DNA from: Edaphochlamys debaryana
Lineage: Eukaryota > Chlorophyta > Chlorophyceae > Chlamydomonadales
DNA: 64,000 nt
NCBI GenBank assembly: GCA_016858145.1
Contig: JAEHOE010000134.1
Coordinates: 62,001-126,000, forward strand
Direction: 5' to 3'
Numbering within the stretch: the stretch's first letter is position 1; each line of letters begins with the position of its first letter. Made by a program: the position numbers and the translations under genes. Of this stretch, positions 35,114 through 58,263 are shown piece by piece. The notes under the pieces were generated by a model. The model was not told where the DNA came from. It worked only from the letters and a program-made list of their open reading frames with translations, and searched no databases.

Positions 35114-35795
35114 CGGGTCCGCTTGCTGTCTGTTAAGAAGGATACTTCCCGGACGAGGCCTCCTAGCTTTCGCGCTTTGCGAGCGCTAGCTGCGAAAGAA
35201 ACGCGAGCTCTGCGCCGTAGCTCTGTCCACAGCCGCCGTGGTTGCGGTCACTGCGCTGATTGTAGTGCACAGACCATGAGTCTCTCGCTAGAGCTCCCGA
35301 AGGAACCTCCCTGGTTTGCGGCCAAACCGACAAGAAATAAACATGGTTGCGATGGTTTCTGAATTAACAACAATAAGGATGATTTGAGTATGCGTCTGGC
35401 AAGTAGGATAGGCCAGGTTCAGGGGCTAGGAACGACGTAGTCGTTGCATCGGGCCCGTACTGTCCGGACTGGCACGACTACTGCTAAACCAGGACAGCGC
35501 CACCGCACCGCTAAAGCCGCCTACTGAACGTGGGCTGACGCTTGCGGGATACCGGCGGTGTGGAGGAGAAGGTCCTCGCACGGCAGGGCAGGGCAGGGGC
35601 GCGCTCACAGGGCTACCCGGGACGCCCGGAGGGAGTAGAAGAACATCAACGTTTTGAGGGACCAGACTATTGACCCTCCTCCCCACCACCTCGTCTCCCG
35701 TGTCTCCTTTCCCCACCACCGCATCCACCACCCTCCACGGCAACTGGGACCCCCCGTCCTTTCACGGCTGGGCCGCCCCACCCACCTTCCTCCTC

Positions 35796-36000
35796 TTCCC
35801 TCCCCTTCCCCCGCCGCCGCCCCCATCGCTGCCCCTGCCACGCCCGCCCCGCCCGCCCGCGTCCCCACCCTCACCTCCTCCACCACCGCCCCCTCCCCCG
35901 CCGCCGCCCCCTCCACCTCCGCCCCCGCCGCCGCCCCCTCCCCCGCCGCCGCCACCGCCGCCGCCGCCACCGCCGCCACCGCCGCCACCCCCTCCTCCGA
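35796..36000. repeat. GCC/CCGCCA-rich trinucleotide repeat
   Basis: Around 200 bases of nearly uninterrupted C-rich triplets (CCG, CCC, CCT, CCA). Read forward they give polyproline and read backward polyglycine. Continuous poly-Pro and poly-Gly ORFs in several frames are a trivial consequence. Confidence 0.8.
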
Positions 36001-37058
36001 CCGTGGACAAGACCGCCTGATGCGCGCCGGCGTGGCGCTCGGTTGCGTTCCGTGGAGGCGTGTTTTAGTCACTGTGTTCGGGCTTCGGGTTGCGTCGAGT
36101 CGAGCGCTGGGCGCCTGGGGTTTGGTTCCTTTGTGTGATGGGGTTTGGGGTGGGTTGGCTGGCAACGGGATGAGTCCGGGGTCCTCCCTGGGAGCGCGTT
36201 CCGCTGGTTAGGTTCGCTGTGGGGGGGCTTGGTGTCTGGGCCGGGTCTGGGCTGTGCCGGTCGGCACCCGGGTTGCACCGCGTAGAGGTGCCCTCCCTGC
36301 GCTGTCGGAACGCGCTCACTGACCCTTCGCTCGATGACGGCTATGAGCGCGGGAGATGTAAGGCCTGTGGTTCTTACCCTTGCCCGTACCCGATGCGATC
36401 CCAGAGCACCCCGCTCACGGCGGACGGTGGGGAGCCACGCGTCATGGCCCGCCGACTGCAGTAGCCCCGTTGCACCCCCGGCCCACGCACTGTCCCCGCC
36501 CGTCGCACGCCTCCGCCGCCCCGCACGTCCGTCGGTCCGTGCTTGCCACAGCCTGCCTTTTCCGCCCGCCCTTCACGTGGTCTGCGTACGGCCGCTGCCC
36601 CGCCCTGCCTCCTGCCGCGCAGGTCCCGACGCCGACTCCACCTGCTCACCCCGCTCGGATGCACTCGAGGCTTTACCTTCTCACGCTGTGCCCCTCCGTC
36701 TGCGACACAACACCTTCGTTACCCACAGGTTCGGCTGCGTGGGGCGTGGGGATGCTTAGCTGTACGCGGGCGCGCGATCGGGGTCGGGCCATAGCGAGCT
36801 GGAACTGGAGGAGGCTGTACCGTTTAGCACCAACACGCTCAGGGCGGAGGAGGACGTTTCGTCGCTCAGGGCAGCTGCAGGATGCGATGGATACAGCAGG
36901 AACCGCCTCCAGAAGGGGAGGGGTTGAGCGAGAGCGCCACCTACTGGGTGTGCCACCTGCACACCGACACCCACGCTTTGTGACTGACTTTCGGTCGTCA
37001 CGCCACGTCGCTAGGACCGGGCCCGTAGAACCCCCCTCATCATTCTATCGCCGTGTCT

Positions 37059-37252
37059 TTAGTCATCGTCGATCAGTGCCAGGACGCCTGGGGGCTCCTG
37101 CACAGACAATCTACCATCGGAAACTCGCAAGAAAGGGTGGTCTGCCGCTATTGTCTCCCAACCTCTTGGTGGCCTGAGCGCAGCAAAAGAGTGAAGCGCC
37201 TCCCAAAACTCGGCTGACACCAGCACACGTCCTCGGTTCAGCACCCCGAGAG
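37059..37252 (-). other. Orphan exon-like ORF ending in LALIDDD, possible terminal exon or gene remnant
   Basis: On the minus strand a canonical acceptor (CTGCAG) precedes an open frame from 37252 to a TAA at 37061-37059. The frame encodes LGVLNRGRVLVSAEFWEAL, then a Trp/Pro-containing segment ending in PPGVLALIDDD. The mixed, globular composition differs from the low-complexity shadows around it. I could not find a preceding exon in phase, and do not recognise the family. It may be the last exon of an unannotated gene, a decayed paralogue piece, or chance. Confidence 0.3.
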
Positions 37253-39090
37253 CTGCAGGCCCGCCCTCCTCGCGCCTCTATGTATTGCTACTCAGGGGCT
37301 CCGGGGTGGCTCAGGGGTGGGACTTCAAGTGGGTCTGCTCGGCTATCTCCGCTGGCGTCCCTGCAGTTCCGGTCCTTCTCCTCCCCCCCAGCAACCCTTG
37401 CACCAACCCGGGGTATTTGCTAGCCATAAGCTTTCGGCCCGAGAAGGGTTCCACGTTTACAGGCGGCTACGCTTCACATGTCTTTTGCATTGGCCAACGA
37501 AATACGATGCCATCACACCGCGGCACGACGGCCCGTTGTCTATATTAACCCTCCTCCCCCTAAGGGGCCCCCATCTCCAACGCATGCTCACATTCAGCAC
37601 TTACCGGGGGCTGGCTCCTCCCCGCGGCTCAGGGGGACGTGCTCCACTCCACTCTGGCCGGGCATGCGCAGCGGTGCCTGCCGACAGGCCGAGGCCCTGC
37701 ATCCCCCCCCCCGCCAGTCGCCACACGACAGCCCCGCCCGCCGACCGTGGCGACCAGGCCTACCGGGGTGGTAACTGGGAGGCGACGCAACCTGGGCGCT
37801 GGGCCGAGGCTTTCCGCTGAGGCGCAGCCGCGTTCCAAGTGTTACAGGTCCTCTTAGCCCACAACTTTCCACGGCCTCGTTCGGCGGTGGCCCTTCTCGT
37901 TGGTTCCAAGAGATCTTCAAGTCCACCTGGATGGGGGCACGGTGCAAGGCTTGTCTCCCAAACAAATCATTAGCCGAGTGGCACGTCGTGTGCTACCAGC
38001 GCTTCCTCATGACAATAACGCCTCCGCTCACCTCCGCTTCTTATGCAGTACAGTTGGGGCACCACTCTGGCACCAGAGGCATGCCACTCTCGTTGTCACT
38101 TGACCCACACATACGATGACCCACACAGCGATGAGCCTGCCCCCCACCCCCCCCTCCCGTGCCAAACACGTCGCAAGCACCTGCACCCCCATCCTGCCCG
38201 TGCCATCGTCTTCGCCTCAGCTACCGAGCATCTGTCGTTTCTGGACCACTGACACATCCGGCCTTCGTATGTTCTCAGCCGTAATCAACAAAAGCACACC
38301 CCCTCCTAGTTCTGCAACTGTTGTCGACTATTGCCCTCTTCCGCTGCCTAATCGTCTCACGTAATGCTAGACAAGCGCAATACTAGTTCCTACGGCAAGC
38401 ACCTAGACGAGGCTTCAGAAGAGTGCTACCAAGTTACTACGCACAGCTCTTAGACCCTGTTTCCCAGACACGTAATCCTCTACAGACCAGGAGTCACAGA
38501 CCCGGCGGTCACTGCGTTCTCCAGGGACGACCGTGACAACACCACACACTATCCAAGACGCACACGCCCCTGGGGACCCAGCATCACAGATGCGTTCAAG
38601 GGCTTGGTCGCAACCACAACCCAGCAGCACCCGCAGCTCCCGACAGAGACACGCTGCTCCCGGCAGGCGCGGGGAAGTGGACAACCAGCCCGAGACCCAA
38701 CGTCATTCCAGTATTTACTAAGCCGCACCGTCTTCCTGCCTCGATGGCAGGAGGCAGGAGGCGAACGAGGGCCCCGTGAGAGCGGTTAGCGCTGCCTATC
38801 ATTGGATCTGGACATGAGATGGGCACCGAGCGCGCGCCAAGTGCCTCAGAAGCAATGTACAAATCCGTGTATCACATGTACCTAGCCTCTTCACACAAGC
38901 ACAGGCGTGGGTGCGGCAATCCAGTTTTGGCACTCCTGCTCAATGTAATAGCGGCACCCGCTCAGCTGCACAGGTAATCTTCATGTCCTGCTTTCGCCCC
39001 CACTCGTGCGTTCCGTCTTTTCAGGTGGCAACCCTCGCAGATCAGGGAAGGACCGGGCCAGCCTTGCAGGCCCAGCACCTTAAGATGCGC

Positions 39091-42000
39091 TCAAGCGCTT
39101 CCCCAGCCGCCGCGGCCGTCGGCGCCACCGCTCCCTTGCCCGACAGAAACGCCGCTGGCCCACCGCCCCGGCTCCAGCATGACGGACTGCTGCGGTGCCT
39201 GCTGCGACGGCTGCCGCTGGTATGCGTGCGGGTGCGGCGCGGCGGCGTACGGCGGCGCTCCGTAGGCGCCCGGTCCCGGCTGCCCCTGCCCCTGCGCCTG
39301 CCGCTGCCCCTGTGCCAGCTCCATGCCCCCCTGCGTTCGAGCGGTGAAGGGAGACGCGGGAGCCCCTGCGGAAGGCCCGCCGGAGTAGCCGGTAGGGTCC
39401 CACTGGGCGGAGGCCTGCCGCGGCGCACGCGGTTGGCCGAGCTGCGGGCCCTGCGGCTGCTGCGGCGGCTGCCGCAGCCCCCGCGGCTCATGCTGCTGCA
39501 GGGGATAGACATCTTGCGGGGCCTGGGCCTGGGCCTGGCCTTGGGCCCGGTCGAACGCCGGAGGCTGCGCCCGCACCTGCGCGTGCCACTGAGGGTACTC
39601 CTGGCCCTGCACCTGCTGAGGCGCCGCCGCCCCTGCGCCGTAGGCCTGTGAGCTCTGCGGTCGCACGGCCGGTGGCGGCGAGTGGGACTGCTGGGCGGAG
39701 GGCTGGGCCGCCGGTGCGCTCTGATGCGGTGCGCTCTGATGCGGTGCGCTCTGATGCGGTGCGCTCTGATGCGGGGGCGCCGACGTCGATGGATAGCCCT
39801 GGCGCATCTGGCCCTGCAGGGGCTGCTGCTGCTGCTGCGGATAATACTGGGGTTGGCCTTGTTGTTGAGGATGGGGTTGCTGTTGCTGCTGCTGTTGTTG
39901 CTGCTGCCTCTGCTGCTGTTGCTGATGCTGCGAGTAGGGATGGGGCTGGAGCTCGTGTTGTTGCCACTGAGCCTGCGCTTGCGCCGGGGGCGAGTACTGG
40001 GGCGGCTGCTGCCGGTCGGACTGGGCTTGGGCCTGGGGCTGCCACTCCTGGGCCCGGCCTTGAGGCTGGGCCTGGGCCTGGGCCTGGTGAGGGCTAGGGA
40101 GCTGGCCCGCTCGATCGCGGGCAGGGTGCTGCATCTGGCCTGGGGCCTGGAGCAGGGCCTGGCGCTGGGCCTGCAGCATGGCGTGGGCCTGGAGTTGGGC
40201 CTGGGCCTGGGCCTGGACTTGGGGCGGGGGCGGGTTGAGCTGGCGGGATGCGTACTGAGCCTGGGCTTGGGCGTGGGCCTGGGCCTGCGCCTGGTGTAGC
40301 CGTTGGTCCTGGTGTTGTTCCCTCGCGACCTCCGTACGCGCTTGTACCGCCTGCACCGCCTGTGCCTGGAAGCCCAGCGCTTGCCCCTGCCCTTGCGTGA
40401 AGGCTTGGGAGGGGCCGGAGCCGTGGGGGTGGGGCTGCAGACCTTGCCGCTGGTGCCAGCCCCCTGCACCGCCCGCTGATCCCGCGCCAGCGCCGCCGCT
40501 GCCGTGCGACGAGGCCGAGGCGGGGACGAAGGCTGGGGCCGGGGACCACTCCATCTCCGCGTCCCGCCGCGGCCCCGGCTCCCGCCCCTGCAGCGCCTGA
40601 ACCAGCAGCATCCGCCGCCGCTCCCGCTCCCGCTCCCGGACCACGTCCCTCTCCCGCTCCAGCACCTGCTCCTGGCTCCTGACCTGCCGCGGGACGCTGC
40701 TGGGGCCCGGCGGGACCCCGTCTGGGCCCGTCTGGGCCCCGTCCGGGCCCGGCGGGCGACAGACGGCGGAGACGTTGAGCATACCCGCCAGCTGCAAGGG
40801 GGCACCATCGGGGCCGCACGGCCCCCTCGCAGCCGCCTCGTCTGCCCATGTAAGGCCCGGGCCGCCGCTGCTGGGCCCAGAGCCCTGGCCGCGCCGGGTG
40901 CCCAGGGGGCTGTCAGAGGGACGCCAGGCGGAGCGCGGACTGGGCGCGCCAGCCGTGCCGGGGCCGCCGCATGGGACGGAGAGGCGGGACGGGTCGGACG
41001 CCTGGCGCCGGAACTCGCGGGGGCTGATGGGCTGCGGCCCTTGAAAGGCCGGAGACAGTGGCTGGGGCTGATGTGGGCCGCGGCGCCCGAGGTCGATGGT
41101 GGCGACGGTGCGGCTGCGCGCAAGCCGCGCCGCCGACGGCTGCGCGCCGCCGCTGGCTCCGTCGCCGTCGCCAGCGTATTCCCACTGCGGCACCGATACG
41201 TGCGGCACTCCTGCCAGCACCCGCCGCTTCTTGGGCTCCTGCTCCGCCGCCGCCGCCTGCGCCGCTGCCGCCGCCGCGGCCTGTGACGCCGCCGCCGCCA
41301 CCGCCGCGACGGCGGCCTGCTTCACCTGCTCCTGCATCTGCAGGTGCTGCTGGAGCTCCAGATGCTGCTGCCGCTCCCACTCGCGACTCGCACTTGACCT
41401 GGGGACCGGAGCCTCCTGCCGTCGCCCCAGCTCCGTCGCCCCAGCTCCGCTGCCGCCACAACTGCCGTCAGCGCCGGTCAGCGGACCGCCGCCGTCGTAC
41501 GAACTGCGCATCCGCGGTGCCGCCGCACCGGGCCTGCACTGCGGTCGCGCCGGCGGTTGGAGGTAGGCGTTTGGGTGGGGGGACGGGCGAGGCCGGCGCG
41601 CGGAGGTCGGGGCGGAGCTGGCCCGGTGGCAGGCCTCTGAGTCCGCCGCCAGGGAGACGGCGCTTGGACGGCCGCCGGTGCCGCTGGTCGCTGCCAGGCG
41701 CGCGCCCTGGGAGCTCTGCGGAGGAGAGTGTGAGCCGTTGGTTGAGTTACTTGGCGGGCAAGGTTTTGGCCAGCGATACACGAAGTCGCGCAACACGCCC
41801 CGTCCTGCACGGGCTCCATAGGGTGTGTGCTTTCGGCAGTCCAGGGCCCGCCGATTGCACTTGTCCTGCCTGGTCCCGGCCCGGCCCAGTCCAGCCCGTG
41901 TATCTCACCATGAGGCCCATGACGCTTGTGGACGCCAGTCGTGCTACCCCACCCGCTGCTGCGGCCGCGCGCACGTCCTGCACCCCGGGCACACTCGAGG

Positions 42001-44704
42001 TCCGCAGCCGCGAGGGCGCGGCGTGGCGAGCCGGCAGCAGCAGGCGCGCGCCCTCCTCCCAGGACCCGCCGTCCGATGGCGCCGCAGAGGATGCGGCGGA
42101 GGCGGCGAGGGGCCGCTTGAGCGGGGGGCTGGCGGGGCACGACCCCGAGCGATGGAGCGCGCGGTGCGGCGGCGTGCCGGCGCTTGACTGCGGCCCCGAC
42201 CCTCCCTCGTCGCTCTGTGCCGCGCTGTGGGAGATGCTCCCCGGCATGCTACCCGCCAGCAGACGGCCGCTGGACATGACGGCCGGGCTGGTGACCGCTA
42301 GGCTGCCGAGGCCCAGGTCGCCTGTGGAGCTCGCCCCCGAACCCGCGCCCAGGCTGGCGGTCTCCAGGCGGCCCTCGGAGGCAACCCGTTCGAGCGGAGA
42401 CACCAACAGCCGGGCGGCCAGGTGCGCGGAGTGCAGCACGCCGGCAGGGCGCGGCGGCGGCGGCTGCTGGTGCTGCCCGGGCGGGTACGCCCCAGCCGCG
42501 CCGTAGGCCTGCGCCTGGGCCTGCCATGACTCCCCCGCGGCGGCGGGGCTGCCCTGGGGGCTGTCGGCTGCAGGCGAGAGCCAAGACCCGACGCCGCCGC
42601 TTGGGGGGCCGCCGCCGATCATGCGGCCACCGCCAGCGCCGCCGGTCCCTGGCGGTGCAAGCGCTTGGGTGCCGCCCAGCGCCCGAGCCATCCCCGCTCC
42701 TTGGCTCAGCGAGATGCCTGGCCCGGCGCTACGGCTGTGGCTCAGGGTCTCGCTCTGGCTACGGCCAACGAAGTAGGGCTGCCCCAGCCCCTGGCCCTGC
42801 CCCTGGCCCGGACTCTGCCCCTGGCCCTGGCCCTGGCTCGGGCTTGGACAGGGCGCGTAGCCCTGGAGACTCTGCCTTTGGCCGGGGCTGGGGCTGGGGC
42901 TGGGGCTGTACCCCTGGCCCAGGCTCTGGCCGGGGCTGAGCGCAAAGGGGTGGCCCTGGCTGTGGCTCAGCGTCTGACTGGGCGTCCGGCTGGGCCCGGC
43001 CTGCCCCTGAAGGGCCTGTGGCGGCTGCAGCTGCGGCTGCACCTGGGGTTGGGGCTGCGCCTGCGGCGGAGACGGCTGATGTGCAGGCGCGTGCGCGTGC
43101 GCGTGGTGCGGAGCGGCAGACCCCGACGTAGCGACGACCTCCCCCGCCCACTCGTTCCAGAGGTCGTGGACCCCGCAGGCGGGGGCGGCGCCTCCCGAAG
43201 GGCCCGGCGGCGCGTGGAAGACGGGGGGGTCGGGGTGCATGGGCACGTCAACGGGTTGAGCGGCCACGGGGGCTGGCCGATGTGCGCCACCCTGGGTGCA
43301 TCGGCCGCTTGCCGGGGGCCCTGCGCCGGGCAGGCTGGGGGCCGGCAGCCCCACCGCTGCCCCCTGCAGTTGCGGGGCTGGGGCCAGCGGGCACCCCTGC
43401 TGGTGAGCGGCGGTGTGATGGTTGGGGCTGGGGTGGTGCGAGGCCGGCGGCGCGTGGGCCTGGCCGGACCCGTGGCCTTGGGCGCCGTCAGAACACGGTG
43501 TCGGCGCTTGCCCGCTGGCCGGACCCGGGCCTGACGGTGTCGCCTGCCACGCGAATGGCCCCAGGGCCCCAGGGTTGGCGCTGACGGGGGAGATGGGGCC
43601 ACCGGTGCCGGCGCCCGTGCCGAGGCCACCGCTGTAGGGCGTGTCGGCTGGCCATGCTCCACCGCCGTTGGGTGGCGGCGAGGGGAGCTGTGCGGCGCCG
43701 TGCCACGAGACTGCCAGGGGGCGCAGGGCCGTGAGTCGGTCTGGGATAGACCGAGTGGAGGAGCGGGCGGGCGAGGGCGCGATGCCCGGGGGCGTCGTTG
43801 CAGCGGTGGCGGCGGTGGTGGCCGCACTGAGGGGGTCGCCCGTGTAACCTGTGTGGCAGCGGAGAGCATTGGGAAGCGGAGGCTGGGCTTACGGCACCAG
43901 ACGGCACCTGGCGTGACTGGTCTGGCAGTCCTGGGAGAGCCTGGCGCCCTTTAACGCCCAGTCGGTAGGCCCGCTACAGGGTTGGTGCCTTGGTGGGTAC
44001 GAGGCACAGCACGGGCAACACGCTAGCAGCGCCGCACACCGTGAGTGGCCGCCTCCCCACCTGCGGAGCTCTCCACTGTGGGGACAGCTTGCGAGGAGGA
44101 CGGGGACCACCACTGATGGCTGTCGCCGCCGTACGGCATGGGGCAGCTGGTGGGCGCGGGGGGGCCCTCGCCCATGCTCCAGTCCCTGCCGGTTTCCCGC
44201 GGGCCGTGACCCCAAGAGGTCGGGGCGTTCTCTGAGATTGCGGCGGCTCCTGCGCCGCCCGCGCCATCGACCCCGGGAGCAGGTGAGTGAGTCCAGTTGG
44301 GCGATAGGATCTGGAGGCGATTGATGTCGATATCAAGGGGTGAGACCGGTCCAACCGCGGGTGTCTGCAGGGCATGGGGGGTTGGAGAGGGCACGTAAAG
44401 ATGGCAACCCAGGGCGCTCCCAGGCTGCTTTCTGCAACACTCACCAGGCCTTGGTTGAGCGGAGGATGGGCCTGGTGGGACGGGGCGACCTGTGTAGATG
44501 GGACCGCACGTCACGACGTGTATTCGAAGGGGGCCGCTGCCCTGGCTCCCCCAGGACCCCGCTCGTTTTTGCCGACCCGTAGCGCGGGCTTACCCTAAGC
44601 GCTTCTGGGAGGGGACTGAGCGGGTCGTCCGTTTCCAGCGTCCGTATAAGCGCGAGCTCCTCTTCGTTGAGCCATGGCGTGGCCATCAACCCATCGTCCT
44701 CCAT
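39091..44704 (-). CDS. Very long Gln/Ala/Pro-rich protein of unknown function
   Basis: Exons: 44704-44594, 44364-44061, 43848-41909, 41715-39091 (1659 residues, all phases fit). The first about 60 residues look conserved and partly acidic (MEDDGLMATPWLNEEELALI, then VSPLDIDINRLQILSPNW). Residues near 840-1000 include a charged helical stretch (ASREWERQQHLELQQHLQMQ, EPKKRRVLAGV), the latter resembling a basic nuclear-localisation patch. Everything else is low complexity: SQGQ/SPGQ-type repeats, AQAQ runs, polyglutamine, and four SAPHQ pentapeptides. I recognise no DNA-binding, RNA-binding or enzymatic domain. Composition is like that of transcriptional co-regulators or condensate-forming proteins, but that is inference. 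Few long exons set it apart from its intron-dense neighbours. Confidence 0.65.
39520..40290 (-). repeat. Q-rich coding low-complexity block (CAG/CAA and GCCCAG repeats)
   Basis: On the plus strand it reads as CTG/TTG runs (densest at 39825-39950) and GGGCCTG-type hexamers (40040-40290). In the gene frame these give polyglutamine tracts up to about ten residues and alternating Ala-Gln stretches. Confidence 0.85.
39716..39778 (-). repeat. 15-bp tandem repeat encoding SAPHQ, four copies
   Basis: The unit TGCGCTCTGATGCGG occurs four times in tandem and encodes the pentapeptide SAPHQ in the Q-rich protein. The unit keeps the reading frame. Confidence 0.85.
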
Positions 44705-45125
44705 TTCGGCTCCCTTCTCAAGCAGCCATAGGGTTCCTACGCAATGCTTGGTCTAAAACACTAACGGGTCGTGTGCGCGGTGCGCCTGCTGCAACACATT
44801 GAGCTCGCAGAAGGAGCCGCACGACACTGTCGTTGCGGTGGTGGGCTTAGCCCTAGCTATTAAACGCCTCCCTGATGACCCGACAGTAGTGCAGGTGAGG
44901 CCCACAGGTATGGTCAAGAAAATGTGCAGCCAATGGAACGCCTGCTGCTGCCGAAGCGAGGGCTGCTGGATGGTGCGGTTGTAGGCCTCTGCGATTGTTC
45001 CGTGTGTCTAGTTGCGCTGTCCAGACTCACAGCGAGTACGCGGGCGTTCGCGTGGCATGTGGGGCGGGGCAAATGGCCGGGCCCGACAACGTCGTAGCAC
45101 TGGAAAGCACGACTGCGTATGCGAC

Positions 45126-45147
45126 TGTTCTGTTCTGTTCTGTTCTG
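45126..45147. repeat. TGTTC pentanucleotide microsatellite
   Basis: Four tandem TGTTC units in intergenic sequence upstream of the Q-rich gene. Confidence 0.8.
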
Positions 45148-45735
45148 CTCTTCTTCTGCTGGATTGCCGATGGTGGTCGCTACCCCCCCATAAACTGCCC
45201 AAAACGGTTTGTGGTGTTTCGCCAGCAGGGGAGAGTTACCTGCCCCAGAACGTTTGCGCTGCCCTTCACAGATGTCTAACTGGCGCAGAAAGCTCTCCCG
45301 GCCGCCTCTGCACGCCCTAGCGCATAAACTTGAAGTACACCGGCGGGAAGTTGAGCAGCGCAGTCCTGAGCTTTGGGGCAAGCGGGCGGGTGTGTATGCG
45401 TAGGGTAAGGGGGAATGCTGACGACCAAGTAGACTGCGTTCCTTATCGGCCTGTCCCTCGAGCGTTCGCCGCCATAACCAGGTGCGAGGCCATTCATAGC
45501 CTTGCCTCTTCGCAGAGTCTTACTTCTACCGCGCTTGGTGCTTTTGCGAGCATTTCTTGCGATTGGCGCCGTGAAGTTTGTCGTGCGGCGCGACGCAACT
45601 TCGCACTTGTCGCACGTGTAACTGTGGCACGTCCTGGCGTTTGGACTTCTACCCAGTGCTCTTCGATGTGTCCACTAGCCTAGGCTCAGCCCTTTTCCTG
45701 CCTTCGGGCAGCCACCCTTGCCAATAGTGCAGATC

Positions 45736-45740
45736 TTACA
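45736..45740 (-). terminator. Putative TGTAA polyadenylation signal of the AlaRS gene
   Basis: TTACA on the plus strand, TGTAA on the coding strand, about 500 bases past the AlaRS stop codon. A 3' UTR of this size is normal for these algae. Assignment is by position only. Confidence 0.4.
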
Positions 45741-46236
45741 ACGCCTGCCACTGCAACCTCCATGCCCCGGCCCTTCATCCAACACCACGCCACCGCGTGC
45801 GCGTGACCCCGACCTTCCGTCCAGGAGGTTCCTCCCGCTTCCGTCTGCCCTGCCCGGGCCCTCATGTCCCTCGCGGCCACCCAGGACCGCCGCTTTGCGG
45901 TGTCTCCGCCAGCGTCGCAGCTAGCCCGCCGCGCCTCCTGCGTCCTGCCGCACGTCCCCGTCAGTGCCCAGCCCCTGTCCTCAGCCTCCTACTCCAGAGC
46001 CGACGCTTCAACCGCTCCTGCCCGCTCCCGCCCAAACCACGGGGCCAACTCCTCCCGTTCCCCCGCCAGCCCCGTACCCCACCCACCCAGCCGCCCGTTG
46101 CCCCTCCCTCACAGCCCCCTTCCACGCTCCACGCTCCGCACCCCACGCCGCCTGCAGCCTCCGCCCGCTGCCCCCGTCGCACCGCCCCGCAGCCCGCGCC
46201 CCTGCATACAGAGCGGGCCTGCCCAGACCAGCGCGC

Positions 46237-57543
<11,307 letters not shown>

Positions 57544-58263
57544 CTTTGCAGAACCTCCCCTGTCGCCGGTGTTCTCCACTCAGAGCCTGGGGTCCCAGCA
57601 GGGGGGAGGATAGGAGGAAGCTCAGGCCTGGTGGTGGAAGGTGTGGGGAGCAAGGCCCTCGCACGCCGCGGGCAAGCTGCGGGTCGCTGCTATCACAGCT
57701 CTTTGGTAGCTTTGGTGAGCCCAGGGCGCGGCGTAGAGCAACGTGGCGGTGGCAACGAGAGTACATCGCGGGCCTCGGCCCAATCCGCGCACAGCGAGCC
57801 AATCCGCGGTCGCACAGCTTATGGCCTCCCTCCTTTTGTAAGATGGCGCCTTAAGGACGGCGTCCCGGTCGCCTGCAGCCCTCGCAGCGACCGAACGCTG
57901 CCCCAAGCACGTTGCCGCGTGTGGCCTGCTGCGATCTCCACGTCTGCCGGCGATGATGCCAGTCTCTATGCTACCTTATGCCTAGTTTGGTACCCAGAGC
58001 GGGCGGAGCGGCCCTCACCTTGAGGGTGGTTTCGCGATCGGAGCCGCCGCAGGCGACAAAGGCAAGCGAGCCGGGTACCTGCCGACTCGCTGTGTTGCAG
58101 ACTGATATCTGCTAAGGAAGAAGTAATTGGCGCGAGCGAGCTCCTCTTTCGAGGGGCGCCCGGATGGAGACCCGTGCTGGGATTGAGCATGCCCCCGCCC
58201 CGCCTTGTGTCGCGGCACACTTGCCCCCCGCCCACTTTTCCCCCACCCCACACCACCCCCACC
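57544..58263. promoter_or_regulatory. Divergent promoter region shared by AlaRS and IDH
   Basis: These 720 bases separate the ATG of AlaRS (57543, minus) from that of isocitrate dehydrogenase (58264, plus). Both are housekeeping genes, so a shared bidirectional promoter is plausible. I see no clear TATA box at a conventional distance from either gene. Confidence 0.5.

Larger units (their letters stand above)
35114..39090. other. Gene-poor region, 4 kb
   Basis: Upstream of the phosphodiesterase gene and downstream of the Q-rich gene, both on the minus strand. It should hold the phosphodiesterase promoter (next to 35113) and the Q-rich gene 3' UTR (below 39091). It also contains a GCC-rich microsatellite (35796-36000) and an orphan exon-like ORF (37059-37252). 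Elsewhere I see no convincing exon chain, no transposon ORF and no RNA gene. Confidence 0.5.
44705..46236. other. Intergenic: AlaRS 3' flank and upstream region of the Q-rich gene
   Basis: Both flanking genes are on the minus strand. The upper part (about 45730-46236) should be the AlaRS 3' UTR with a TGTAA signal, and the part next to 44705 the promoter of the Q-rich gene. A short TGTTC pentanucleotide run sits at 45126-45147. ORFs here show no recognisable domain. Confidence 0.5.

Noticed and set aside
35670..36020. Polyproline ORF, possibly a pherophorin or extensin hinge
   Set aside because: Only the GCC microsatellite is open; no flanking globular pherophorin domain, signal peptide or matching exons.
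41058..42506. Long plus-strand ORF opposite the Q-rich gene
   Set aside because: Pro/Ala/Arg-rich antisense shadow with no domain; the minus-strand chain fits splice phases.
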